From Macrotrachela quadricornifera (taxonomy: Eukaryota > Rotifera > Eurotatoria > Philodinida > Philodinidae): a DNA stretch of 64,000 bases. This document shows, piece by piece, positions 36,501 to 47,560 of the stretch (position 1 is the stretch's first letter; each line of letters starts with the position of its first letter). The position numbers and the translations under genes are program-made. Where the stretch lies: contig JAJEKB010001062.1 of the NCBI GenBank assembly GCA_022393335.1, positions 552,133 to 616,132 of the forward strand, read 5' to 3'. The notes below the pieces were generated by a model that did no database searches, was not told the DNA's origin, and saw only the letters and a list, made by a program, of their open reading frames with translations.

Positions 36501-36890
36501 GCGCGACATTCTAATGCTTCAGCATTCAATGCCATTAATTTAGCTCGAATTTCGATATCATCACCTTTCAATACATGATATTAAAGTTGATATCAATGAT
36601 ATTAATAAGAAAAGAAAAATACCTGACTGTTGTTGTAATTGTTCAAGTTGTAATTTTTGTTGCATATTAGCTCGTAATATTTGATTAATATCAGCTAATG
36701 ATGTTTCAAATATATGTAATTGATTTAAAATTTGTTTTTGAAATTTTTCTGTTTCTTTTAAAGAATCTCTTGATACAGTTATTATTGAAGATAATTTATT
36801 CATATCATAATCTCGTGAAATATTTCCTTGACGAAGATTATGTATTTCACGAGATAAATCATCTAATGGTTTATCAAGCATTGTTGTCAT
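33552..36890 (-). CDS. ZU5-like protein with two tandem death domains
   Basis: Eleven minus-strand exons join in phase: 36890-36623, 36564-36311, 36256-36150, 36093-35928, 35862-35719, 35661-35166, 35100-34475, 34411-34291, 34235-33936, 33886-33638, 33574-33552 (917 residues). Residues 1-175 form a coiled coil with an Ala/Glu/Gln-rich second half, then a Gln run (~179-187). About 215-430 resembles ZU5 (SRFTLQWPKNVSQ, GLLAVGPIIELNF, LLKPFQLTLPIL). A Gln-rich linker and a region of about 200 residues of UPA-like position follow, then two death domains: ~730-810 (WRWLARRLGMTRIRIEAIE, RVPRSTDKVLALIHGLMNI) and ~830-910 (IWKQLARELMLTNEDIQHIE). ZU5 plus death domain is seen in PIDD, UNC5 and ankyrins; a coiled coil with two C-terminal death domains is not an arrangement I recognise. 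No transmembrane segment or leucine-rich repeats, so a cytosolic adaptor is likely. An acceptor lies 35 bases upstream of the ATG. Confidence 0.8.
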
Positions 36891-37451
36891 TATTATTTAT
36901 TATATACTTCTTATTTTGAATGAACTAAAAGAAAATGAATAAGGTAAAGTACATTTTTTTTCTATCATACTCGAAGTTACATACATATTCAATCTAATGA
37001 AATAGAGAAGTTGTTGAGACAACAACAATGCCGACGGCGATTGCTTATTTTTTACTATTGTTTCTATGACGGAAACAAAAATCGATTGTTTTTTTTGAAT
37101 AAAGAAAAAAAAGGAGTTGTTATGAAAAAAGAGAGAGAGAGAGAAAAAATGTAATGCTGCTGTCTTTTTTTATGTTTCTTTTATTTTTTTCGTGTGTCTG
37201 ATTTGCAAATAATCAAGAATATGTCAATATAAATTTCATTGCAATCTTCATAACATACATATCATATATACTCACCTTGAGTAATAAATCGATAAAACAA
37301 ATTGAATAAGGAAAAAAAAAGAAAGTCAAATATTCATCTAATCTAAGTTCTTTTTTTTTTTATGAATTTTTTAAAAGTGAACACTTAAAAATATTATTTA
37401 ATAGAAAAGAAAAAAAGAACAAAACAACAACAACAATAATATTCATTTATT
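36891..37451. other. Intergenic between death-domain and nAChR genes
   Basis: Upstream region of the death-domain gene and 3' flank of the nAChR gene, both on the minus strand. Contains a short GA run at about 37130-37145. No gene seen. Confidence 0.45.
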
Positions 37452-39401
37452 TTATAAATGTCCTGGTGTTGATTGTGCTCTTAATAAAACATCTCGATGT
37501 GATCCAAGTAATTTTGGTATTTGTAAAAGAATTGTTATTGAACCAATAAATGTAATAATAAGAAAAAGAAATAAATGAATACGATCTAATACAAGTGAAA
37601 TATATTTCCATTCTTTATAGATCTTAAAGAAAAAAAAAATATATATATATATATAAATTAAAAAAATTTTCTTTGTATTACTTCAACTTCTTCTGTATCA
37701 TTTTGAATTTTTTTTGATAAATATTCTATATCATGTGATATTTCTAAAAATTCTTCCATTAAATAATTCATTTCAATAGGTAATTCATATTGATTTATTT
37801 TTAAATTTTGTGTTAATAATGGAGAACTTACAGATGATAAACGTTTTTTATATATATTAGGATTTTCATATGGTTTATTTAAAAATAAACATGTTGGTAA
37901 TGTATGTATAAAAATAATTTTCATCCAATATGGTACAGGTATTAATATTGATGAATGATAATGATTAACATATAATGATAATGCTGATAAAAATACAGCT
38001 AAAATATTCATTATAAATGTAAACATTAAATATTTTGATATTAATGGAATACTTAATGATGTTGATGGAAGAATTTTTGATATTAATAACATAAAAAAAA
38101 CTAAAGCAACAAGTATTGATGTACATAGTTGCATTTTTTCTCCAGCATCACTTGGTAAACAAAATGATATAATAGTTAAAAGAGATATCATCATTGTTGG
38201 AACAATTAAATTTATTGTATAAAATAATGATTTACGTCGTATAACTAAAAAAATAAATGAAATTAATATATAAATATAAAGAAGAAAACAAAAAAATAAT
38301 ATTTTACTCATAAAAAACACCATTTCAGTACGAGCTTCATAAGGTGGTTTAGATGAATGAAATAAACGAATTTCAGCTGGAGTATCAATTAATGTCCATG
38401 TACCTGATGGCATATAATCAGATAATTCCATTGAATTAGGAGTTGCATACCAACCTGAAAATGAAAATAATACATTATTTAATTAATAAAAATCACCAAA
38501 AAAAAAAAACCAAAACGAAATTGTGATGCACTTAATCCACTAGAACCAAATCTTAGTTCACATGTTTGTTCATCTATATAAAGTATTCATAAAACTAATA
38601 GCTATTACAAAATTAATATTTAATATACCAAATGGAAAATATTCTACATTGATTTTCTAGAAAAATTTTTCAAAAAAAAATCTTCATTTTCTTAATGTAA
38701 CATAATACAACTTACACAAGTTAATTTAAAAATTGCTGGTGGAATCCATAGAATATTTCCTTCTGATGATACAACAGCATTTGATTTATAAGTAACTTCA
38801 TAATTACCTATTCAAAAAAACTATCCAAATATTAAAAAAAAAGCGTTTTTCTAAAACATCTTACCATCCGCATTACTAAAAAAAAACAAAAAAATATTAA
38901 ATAAAGAAAAAAAAAAAACATTTAAAACACTTAATTAAAAAGAACTAAATCCGGTGTCCAAACTTTATCTGTTGGTACTCGAATACTTTCAAGGCGACCT
39001 ATATATACATATATATATATTTTTTTTTTCTATAATGAAATTAAAAAATCAAACCAAATCTATCAGGATTCCATTTCATTTGATAATCATACCAACGTAA
39101 TTGTAACCATACATTAACTTTAACAATTTGTTCTTTTTCATAAACATTTATTATTTGAACTAATGTTAAACCAAAATAAACATCTAATGGTTCACTTGAA
39201 TTAGATATAGGCGTTATAAGTGCATTATATTGTGAATCTCTACCAAATAACATATTCATTAAATTTTCTTCTTGTACATTTATTCCTATACATATATATA
39301 TATACATATACAAACTAACATTCATTTGATATAATTATCATTTTACCATTAATTATAACAAATATAAAATTAAATATGAAGAAATATATTTCACAAAACA
39401 T
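37452..39401 (-). CDS. Nicotinic acetylcholine receptor subunit, non-alpha, with a broken splice donor
   Basis: Cys-loop cation channel subunit. Minus-strand exons: 39401-39347, 39285-39055, 38998-38935, 38875-38865 (11 nt), 38807-38716, 38656-38629, 38573-38517, 38454-38308, 38244-37682, 37622-37452; 472 residues. Signal peptide; Cys-loop [15 protein letters not shown] (13 between); no vicinal Cys pair in loop C, so non-alpha. M1 follows [17 protein letters not shown]2 [20 protein letters not shown] has the GEK of cation selectivity; M4 is in the last exon. The conserved LFNNADG can only be rebuilt if exon 3 ends at 38935, but the next bases are TTAAGT, not GTAAGT: one change destroys the donor and read-through meets TAA. 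Either a recent null allele or a base error. Confidence 0.85.
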
Positions 39402-40060
39402 TGATTAACTGATAGAAGAAAAACGACAAAAAGCGGATGTTCCGTTGGTTAATCACAAAAAAGGAAACTAAGAAAGAAAATGAGCACGTCTCTATCCTTT
39501 TTTTTCTTCTTCTTCCGCTTCAACTGTTCATCTTACGTGATAAGATCCAAAATATTTCATAGTCTATATTCTTATTGACAGCCGTTCGAATCAGCATGCG
39601 CGACAACTTTATCAACATGATCATCATTGTGTCCTACACGCACATACATATTGATCATTTAAATGACAACGACTTCCAAGAAAAAGAAGCTTATTTGACA
39701 AAAAAAAAAAAGAAGAAAGAAAATTTTCTGAACACACGCATCTCTATATTCGTATATATCTACTTGAGATACGAGAAATAGTAGACATAGTATTTGCATG
39801 ATTAAGATGAGTGCTAGAAATGATGATAATAAGAAAAAGAGAGTGAACGACGACTAACCCGATTAGAAGGCAATTAATGCGAGAGAGAGCAAAAGAAAAA
39901 AAAAAGAAACATAATCATCGATTGATTCATTATATTAAAAAGAAAATCTTTTTCATCATTCACAATATATTCAAATTAAAAATCTAGTAAGTAATTTATT
40001 TTATTTATTTCAAAAAAAAAACGAAGAAGAAGAACATTATTAAAGCACCAAAACTAGTTG
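39402..40060. other. Spacer between two nAChR genes
   Basis: 660 bp between the start of the downstream and the stop of the upstream minus-strand receptor gene. No gene recognised. Too long and without a clear acceptor to argue for a shared transcript. Confidence 0.45.
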
Positions 40061-41902
40061 TTAAGTATTAGTACCAATTGTTGTAGGACCCCAATTTTTA
40101 AGTATAGTAGATTGATCAACTACACTTAAAATATCTGGTGCTCTAAATAAAATTGATAATGTACCAAATGTAGTAACTGCAAAAAAAATATATAATTGTA
40201 ATCGATCAATCACAGATGCAATATATTTCCAATCATCACGAATCTAAAATATATGAGACAAAAAATATATTTCATTTGATTTATATTTAGTTTTCTTATG
40301 AGAATACTTCTTCATAATGACAAGCTGATCTCATTTGATTTGCAATAAAACTAATATCTTCTGCAGCTTCATAAAATTCTTTTCTTAAAAAAAAATCTAT
40401 AGAATTTTCTTCTTCATTATTATCTGTTGTTAATGATTGATGACTATTAAGTATTGGTGACATTATTGAAAGTGCTCGAGATGTTTGAATATAATTCATC
40501 ATTGTTGATTCATTTATTTCATTATCATTTATTCTTTCATATTTATTTGGTCGTTCCATACGGAGTATTCGTGGTAATATATCAATAAATATTCGTCTCA
40601 TCCAATAAGGCATTTTATTAGTACGTGGTGTTCGATAATTATAATTAATAATGACAACTGTACAAAATATTGTTATTATATTCATAATAAATGTAAATAA
40701 AAGATATTTAGCTATTAATGGTATAACAGTTGATGTAGGTGGTAAAATTTTTGATATAAGTAATAAAAATACAACAAGTGCAAGTAAAATTGATATTGAT
40801 AATGTCATTTTTTCACCTGCATCTGTTGGTAAATAAAAAACGAATATTGATAAAAATGAAATAAGCACCTTAATAAATAAAAATTTTAAAATTTTCTTTT
40901 TTAAATAAATATAATTTACCGTTGGTATAATTAAATTGACTGTATAAAAAAGTGTTTTACGTCTTATAACAAGTTTACATACAAATTCAACACGATCATG
41001 TCTATAACTTTTTTCAAATAATATATCTGTTTCATTTGATGGATCTTGAATTAACATTGGACCATCCATAAGATCCCATGAACCACTAACAACATAATCT
41101 TTTATTGTAACATGTCGTTCTTTTAAATCATAATATGTAAAATTTAATTGATGTTGATTATATGTCCAAGAACCAAACCGTAATTCACATGTTTGTTGAT
41201 CTAATAACAAGAAAATGTTTTTTGTTTTTATTAAAAAAAACAAGTTTGTATATACCAAAAGGAAAAAATTTTACATCAATATAACAACTTGATTTATATA
41301 TTGCAGGTGGTATCCAATTCATATCACCATTATAATAAATAACAACATGAGATTTAAATGATGCTTCATATTTTCCATCCGCATTATTAAATAAAACAAG
41401 CTAAAATATAATTCATCTTTTTATTTTTAATAACAATATGTATATAACTAACATCTGGAGTCCAAACTTGACTTGGTGGTACACGTATTGATTGAATTCC
41501 ACCATATTTTTCTCGTTTCCATTGTAATTGATAATCATGCCATTTCTAATAAAAACAAAGAATAAATCTTTAAATTTCTTTATTTACATACAGCTTGTAA
41601 CCAAACATTTGTTTTAAGTACTTGTTCTTTTTCTACTACACTAATTAATTGTAATAAAGCAATACTAAATGATACAGTTATTGTATCATCTAATTTTCTT
41701 ACAGGTCGTATTAATGGATTATAATTTTGAAATAATTCTTTAAATAATTGTTCTTCATAATATGAACTTTTAACAGCTATTTAAAATATATGAAAATTGA
41801 TATTAGATTAAATGTTTTGTTTTGTTTTTTTTAAAATATTTATCTACCATTTTTTATAAAGAGTACACTACCAAATAGAATAGAATATAACCAGAATTGC
41901 AT
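40061..41902 (-). CDS. Nicotinic acetylcholine receptor subunit, non-alpha
   Basis: Seven minus-strand exons join in phase: 41902-41848, 41776-41592, 41545-41453, 41400-41256, 41200-40920, 40868-40308 and 40243-40061, giving 500 residues. Features in order: signal peptide (about 1-18), ligand domain with [20 protein letters not shown] and [11 protein letters not shown], Cys-loop [15 protein letters not shown] (13 between), [12 protein letters not shown], loop C without a vicinal Cys pair, then M1 ([17 protein letters not shown]), M2 ([20 protein letters not shown]), M3, a cytoplasmic loop, and M4 in the last exon ([17 protein letters not shown]). This copy keeps LVLFNNADG in one exon, so it lacks the intron that is damaged in its neighbour. 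It probably co-assembles with alpha-type subunits such as the divergent gene at 43111. Confidence 0.93.
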
Positions 41903-43110
41903 TATAGAATCGAATATTATGTAAAAACTATTCTTCTTTTTTTTTTTTTTTAATAAGGATTATTTATTCGGTATAAGGGAAAGATTCTAATTGAATGTAA
42001 ATGAATGGTTGACTTGTAAAAGCAATAAGGGAATGATGAATGAATAGGAAAGAACTTGTTTAGATGAAAACAAAAGAAAATCAAGACGAGTAGAGCAAAG
42101 AGAGAGAGAGAGAGAGAGACAGAAACTTTAGTCGAAATAATGACATCAATGTTATTCTTCGTTTTCTTTTTTTTTCTCCTATTGCTAGTTCTCAATAGAC
42201 ATCAAAGGAAAAAAAAAATGTTATTGCAATCAAGATCATCCGAAAAATTTCTCCCCAAGGGCATCTCATATCATCAGTTGATTTTCTAATAAATACAAAT
42301 CACATTTGTATGTATATGAATTAATCGATTGAAAATAATAGAAATCATTGATCAATGTAAGAAGTTTTTGTTTTTGTTTTTTTCTTCTTCTTATTCTTAT
42401 TCTTATTGTTATTAATTATTAAATTCTATTTAAAAGAAAAAATTGAGAAATAACCTAACATTCAAATAATTTCAAGTGCAAAGAAAGAACAGTTTATTCT
42501 TATGATCGTAATAACCTATTAATAAAGACGAACGTCTTGATTTAATCTATTCCGATCGTGTACGCATGCATAATCTTGTTTAGTAATGAGTAAAAATCAT
42601 TCGTCTCGTTTCTAATATCATTATAACATAAGTATGCATGTGTTGTGTTATATTATTCACTAAAATCATATATGTATAAACGATTATTATAAAAAAATAA
42701 TCAGAAAAAAAAACTAATACATTTCACCTTTCACAGTTAGAATCTAATTAGTTTCAACAGATACGAACGTAATATGATCAATATCTTTTATATATAATCT
42801 ATGACGTCAATATGAATATAGACTAATATTAGTTCTAACAGCAGGATTTCGATTAGCTTTTACTAACTATATAATATAGCAGTAATAATTTCTTTCGATA
42901 GAATTTATCGTTTTTATCATTATATATATATACAATTATCTAGTTTACATGTATTATGAGATAAACATATTTTTTCTTAGTATCTTATATATATATATAT
43001 TTTTTTTTTCTTTATAGTTTGAAATTAGTTTAATCTATGTCATATATCTATATGGCCGTTAGGAATAAATTTATTTGTTTCCAGAGTCTATTTGTAATTT
43101 ATTTCAATGT
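41903..43110. promoter_or_regulatory. Divergent intergenic region of two nAChR genes
   Basis: 1.2 kb between the starts of a minus-strand non-alpha and a plus-strand alpha-type subunit, so both promoters must lie here and could be co-regulated. It contains a (GA)n run at about 42100-42118, CTT/TTA repeats near 42385-42410 and TA runs near 42987-43000. No motif I can name. Confidence 0.45.
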
Positions 43111-45627
43111 ATGAAGATGAGTATCAATATTTTATTAATATTCTATATTTATTGGTGTTTTTTCTATGGTAAGTTATAGATAATAAATATTAGAAATATT
43201 TTATTTCTGTAAATATACTTTAGTTATTAATGCTAATCCTGAAGCAAAACGTTTATATGAAGAATTAATTAAAGTACGTTCATATAATAAATTAATTCGA
43301 CCAGTAAAAAATAATAGTGAAAAATTAACTGTATATTTGGGTCTTCGATTAACGCAATTACTCGATGTTGTATGTAGAATATTTCTTTTTTTTTTTATTT
43401 AAATATAAAATTTTGTTTATATCTGTTTTTTTTAAAGGATGAAAAAAATCAAATTATGACATCAAATGTATGGTTGAAACAGGTAAGATATCAAAGAATA
43501 AGTTCATGAATAAATTTCAAATAGAATTTAATACGTAAAATAAAAAAAAAAGAAATAAAAAATTTTGTATAAATAGCAATGGTATGATGATAAACTTCGA
43601 TGGGATCCAAGCAAGTATGGAGGTGTAGATGTACTCTATATTCCAAGCCAACAAATATGGCTTCCAGATATTGTTTTATATAATAAGTAATCATCTATGT
43701 TGTTATTATTATTTCACTAATTTATGCTTTCAATCTATTTTTTTAAAAAAGCACTGTAGAAATGAACGACTAGGAGTTCTTTCATACAGTTTTTGTATAA
43801 CTTCCTGAGATGTATTTTTTTGAAAAGAAAATGAAAGTATTATCATTTTCTTAAATCGAGATATTTTGCAGAGCTTTTCAAGATATATCTTTAACAAAAA
43901 ATATCACAATCATTATGATTCATTCGATATTTACTTTAATTTTTAGTGCCGATGGAAATTATGAAGTAACATTAATGACAAAAGCAACTGTTTATTATGA
44001 TGGTCGTGTTGTTTGGGAAGTAAGAAATAGAATACAAAAAATTTTTCTAAAATATTTTTAATTTTTTAGCCACCAGCAATATATAAATCAAGTTGTACAA
44101 TTAATGTTGAATTTTTTCCATTTGGTTAGTTTAAAAATTAAATATATATATATATATGTCTAAATAATATTAAATCTATTTAAGATATACAAAATTGTCA
44201 AATGAAATTTGGTTCATGGACATATTCAGGTGAACAAGTTGATCTTGTTCATATAAATCAAACAAATGGTTCAACACCTGTTTATGGAAATAATAGTAAA
44301 AATTTAATTTTATTCAAATTAAATTTATATATATATATATTTATAATAGGTGTACCATATGCTATTGATTTAACGGATTTTTATCGTTCAGTTGAATGGG
44401 ATATAATGCATGTTCCAGCTCAAAGAAATGTACGAAAATATACATGTTGTCCACAAACATATCCTGATATAACATTTTTAATAATTATTCGTCGTAAAAC
44501 GCGATTTTATACTGTTAATTTAATAATACCATGTGTTGGAATATCATTTTTAACTGTATTAACATTTTATTTACCATCTGATTCTGGTGAAAAAGTGGCA
44601 CTTTGTATATCAATATTACTTTCTTTAACTGTATTTTTTTTATTATTAGCTGAACTTATTCCTCCAACATCACTTGTTGTACCATTAATTGGTAAATATC
44701 TTTTATTTACAATGATATTAGTAACATTATCTATTGTTGTTACTGTTGTTGTACTTAATATACATTTTCGTTCACCATTAACACATAAAATGCCACCATG
44801 GGTACGACGTGTATTTTTACAAGTTTTACCAAAACTTTTATGGATGCGTAGACCAATAACTATTGATCCATTAGAATATAATCTTCCAATATTTCAAAAA
44901 AATCGTATGAAAAAATCATCAAATTTTTTTATACCATTAATTCGTAGAAATACATATGAAAAATATCAAATTAAAACACATTTATTTAATGAAAATAATT
45001 TTGATGAAGATATTACTGAAAAATTAGATGATGATAATGAATTAAGACAATCAGAATATTCAAATGAACCATCACTTTATCCACATGAAATTAAAAAAGC
45101 ATTTGATGGTTTAAAATATATTGCAACACATATGAGACAAGAAGATGAAGAGAAAAAAGTAAATTCATTTTGACTATAAATATTGCTATAATAATCAAAT
45201 GACTGATGATAAGTAAAGGGATGGTTAAAATATTTTCTAATAGAATTCTAAAAAAATAATTAACCACTATCGAAGAATTCAAATTGAATCAAAAATAGTA
45301 ACAGGATAATCGTTGCAACTAGCTTCGTTTCAGTCACATTTGAATATTTTGTAATCTATTAAAATAGTTTCATTTTAAGAATAAATAATATCTTTTATTA
45401 TTTTATAAATAGATTAAAGAAGAATGGAAATATGTAGCATTAGTAATTGATCGACTTTTTCTTTATATATTTACAACAGCTTGTATTGCTGGTACATGTG
45501 GAATTATTTTACAAGGTAATTTTAAATTATTATATAATTTTATTTTTCTTTTTGTTTTTTATTCTTAGCACCATCAATATATGATAATCAAAAACCAATT
45601 GATGTTGTCAAATCTAATCGTTTTTAA
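43111..45627 (+). CDS. Nicotinic acetylcholine receptor alpha-type subunit
   Basis: Ten exons join in phase: 43111-43168, 43224-43369, 43438-43482, 43577-43686, 43947-44019, 44070-44124, 44185-44295, 44350-45158, 45413-45515 and 45569-45627, giving 522 residues. Signal peptide about 1-19; [37 protein letters not shown]; Cys-loop [15 protein letters not shown] (13 between); [14 protein letters not shown]; and in loop C the vicinal Cys pair [10 protein letters not shown] (about residues 232-233) that defines an alpha, ligand-binding subunit. M1 follows [19 protein letters not shown]2 contains [20 protein letters not shown], cation type; M4 is [16 protein letters not shown]. The internal intron 44296-44349 lies inside an otherwise open frame and must be removed to restore the NNS-VPY join. 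Start 43111 is preferred over 43107-frame ATGs because it gives a signal peptide; an acceptor lies 26 bases upstream. Confidence 0.93.
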
Positions 45628-46704
45628 AATAAAATTAGATCAAATTTTCTTTTTTTTCTGTATTCCTTAATATGTGAGAAATATGTCATATATAAATAAA
45701 AAATTTTATTCAAAACTAATTTTTAAAATTATTGTCAATTATAGAATACGAGATTTTTTATGTCGTCTTTGATTAATAAAAATCTAATTAACAATCAATA
45801 ATCGTTTAATACATTTTCATATTTGGAAACATTTCTATGTAAATACAGTATAAGTTCAACATGAGAGCAGTATATAATCACGATGCAAATGTAAGAAATT
45901 AGATTAAACGTACGTATCAAATTCAATCTCGAGTTCAAATTGCGAAACAAAGCTTTATAAGATTGACTTTGGTTTGAATTTGAAAAACTAGGTGGATAAT
46001 AACAAACATATGAAGTACTTGCTAGGAATGGTAAAAACCAGTTTTTAACCCATAATGAACTCAGAGATATGTGCAAAAAAATCCTCTAGAGAGTGGAAGA
46101 CAAATTACAAACTTATAAAACCGTACCTAAGGACAAAAAGAGCTCAATGAATAAACAAAAAAACACAGTTGTCTTGCTTAGACTGATTTTTTTATACAAT
46201 GCTAGAAGATCCAGAAAATTTTTTGGTGCTGACTTCAAATACGATAGTTGTTTAACGCATAAATGATAATTTTTCAAGAGGAAAAAACACATTGCACTAA
46301 ATGAGCCTATTTTTGACAGATCTAGACTGGTTTTTCTTAGATCTTCAGATCAAAAACTGCATTTTATCTAACTAATTTTAAATAGATTTATAAGAAATAA
46401 TCAAAATTTAATGCTAACTACACATACTAATAAGAATAAGGTAGGATATTTTGAAACGCTAGATCCACGGCGTGATACATTTCCTTTCTAGGTAAGACCT
46501 ACAGATATTTATCCTTTTAAAAATTTTCCATACCTACTAGGACTTATCTTATGCCAGAAATCTAGTCTGTTCTTTGTAATGTTCAATAGAATATCTTTAA
46601 CATTATCAAGCTACTAGATGTGAAATTATATCAAATTAATTCTGAAGAGGCTCATATTGAAGATGTTATATTACATATACATATTCCGTTTTGTTTAAAC
46701 TATC
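45628..46704. other. Intergenic, 1.1 kb
   Basis: No gene or clear element recognised. AT-rich with short open stretches only. Confidence 0.45.
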
Positions 46705-47493
46705 ATGACGTGGCAAAGCAAAGACATGTCATCATATTATCCAGCTGATGCCACTCTATGTTGTTATGTAAAACGACATTTTATATCAACAAATAGAAAA
46801 TATATTAAACAAAAAAAGTATGATGAAAGAAATCTATTTTATTTTAATCATAGTGATGATAAAAATTTTTCTTATCGATAGTGCCCATATTCCATTAGCA
46901 GGTTTTTAATCATACTCTATTCTTTCATATATTTATTTATATATCATATAGGAAATTTTGATCCATTTGGTAATGAAAATCAGTCTCCAACAGCTGATAG
47001 TATATCTACAAATGAATCACATGGAATTGTTAATCTTCCTTCACTTGAATTAATTCATGATCATGTTCATCAATCATTAGAAGTCAATGAAACAACATCA
47101 AATTTAAATAATACACAATTAGAAAAAGTTGGTCCATCATTAGATATGATTGATTTACATGATAAGAAAAATTCATCATTTATTGAAAATGCAAAACATT
47201 TTTTTATGCAACCATCAATTGATTTTCTTGATGGACAACTTCATGATGGTAATGAACATATACATAATAATAAAAATCAAACTGATAAATCAGCAGCTGA
47301 TTTAAATGATTTTCATCGTTGGTTAAAAGAACAAAATGAAACAAATCAATTAAATCGGTTTTTATTATTACAAAAAGAAATAAATCAATTTCATTTTGTT
47401 GATACAAAAAATTTAACTGATAAACTTAATCGAACAATTGAAGAAATAAAATCTATTATTAAAGAAAAAAAACAATTAAAACATGAATTATAA
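46705..47493 (+). CDS. Unrecognised acidic protein with C-terminal coiled coil
   Basis: Three exons join in phase: 46705-46817, a 20-nt micro-exon 46882-46901, and 46952-47493, giving 224 residues. The N-terminal 40 residues are basic and Cys-containing (ATLCCYVKRHFISTNRK); the middle is Asn/His/Asp-rich; residues about 165-224 form a likely coiled coil (LNRFLLLQKEINQFHFVDTK, then NRTIEEIKSIIKEKKQLKHE). I do not recognise the family. The large exon is secure as an open frame of 180 codons; the first two exons rest on phase, GT/AG sites and an ATG only. It converges on IDH3B, 67 bp away. Confidence 0.55.
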
Positions 47494-47560
47494 TTTTTAA
47501 GAACTAATAAAAATAAATGGAATGTTTCTTTTTTCGTTTTTAATCAATAAAAATAAATTA

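Noticed and set aside
38244..38307. Hydrophobic insertion before M1 in the 37452 receptor gene
   Set aside because: It is a 63-bp in-frame intron; the family has no extra helix there.
44202..45173. Uninterrupted frame through the alpha nAChR that would include [17 protein letters not shown]
   Set aside because: The stretch is a 54-bp intron (multiple of three, GT...AG) at 44296-44349; removing it restores the conserved loop.
46081..46640. Possible transposon between the alpha nAChR and the unknown coiled-coil gene
   Set aside because: Only weak short repeats; no inverted termini or coding remnant could be established.
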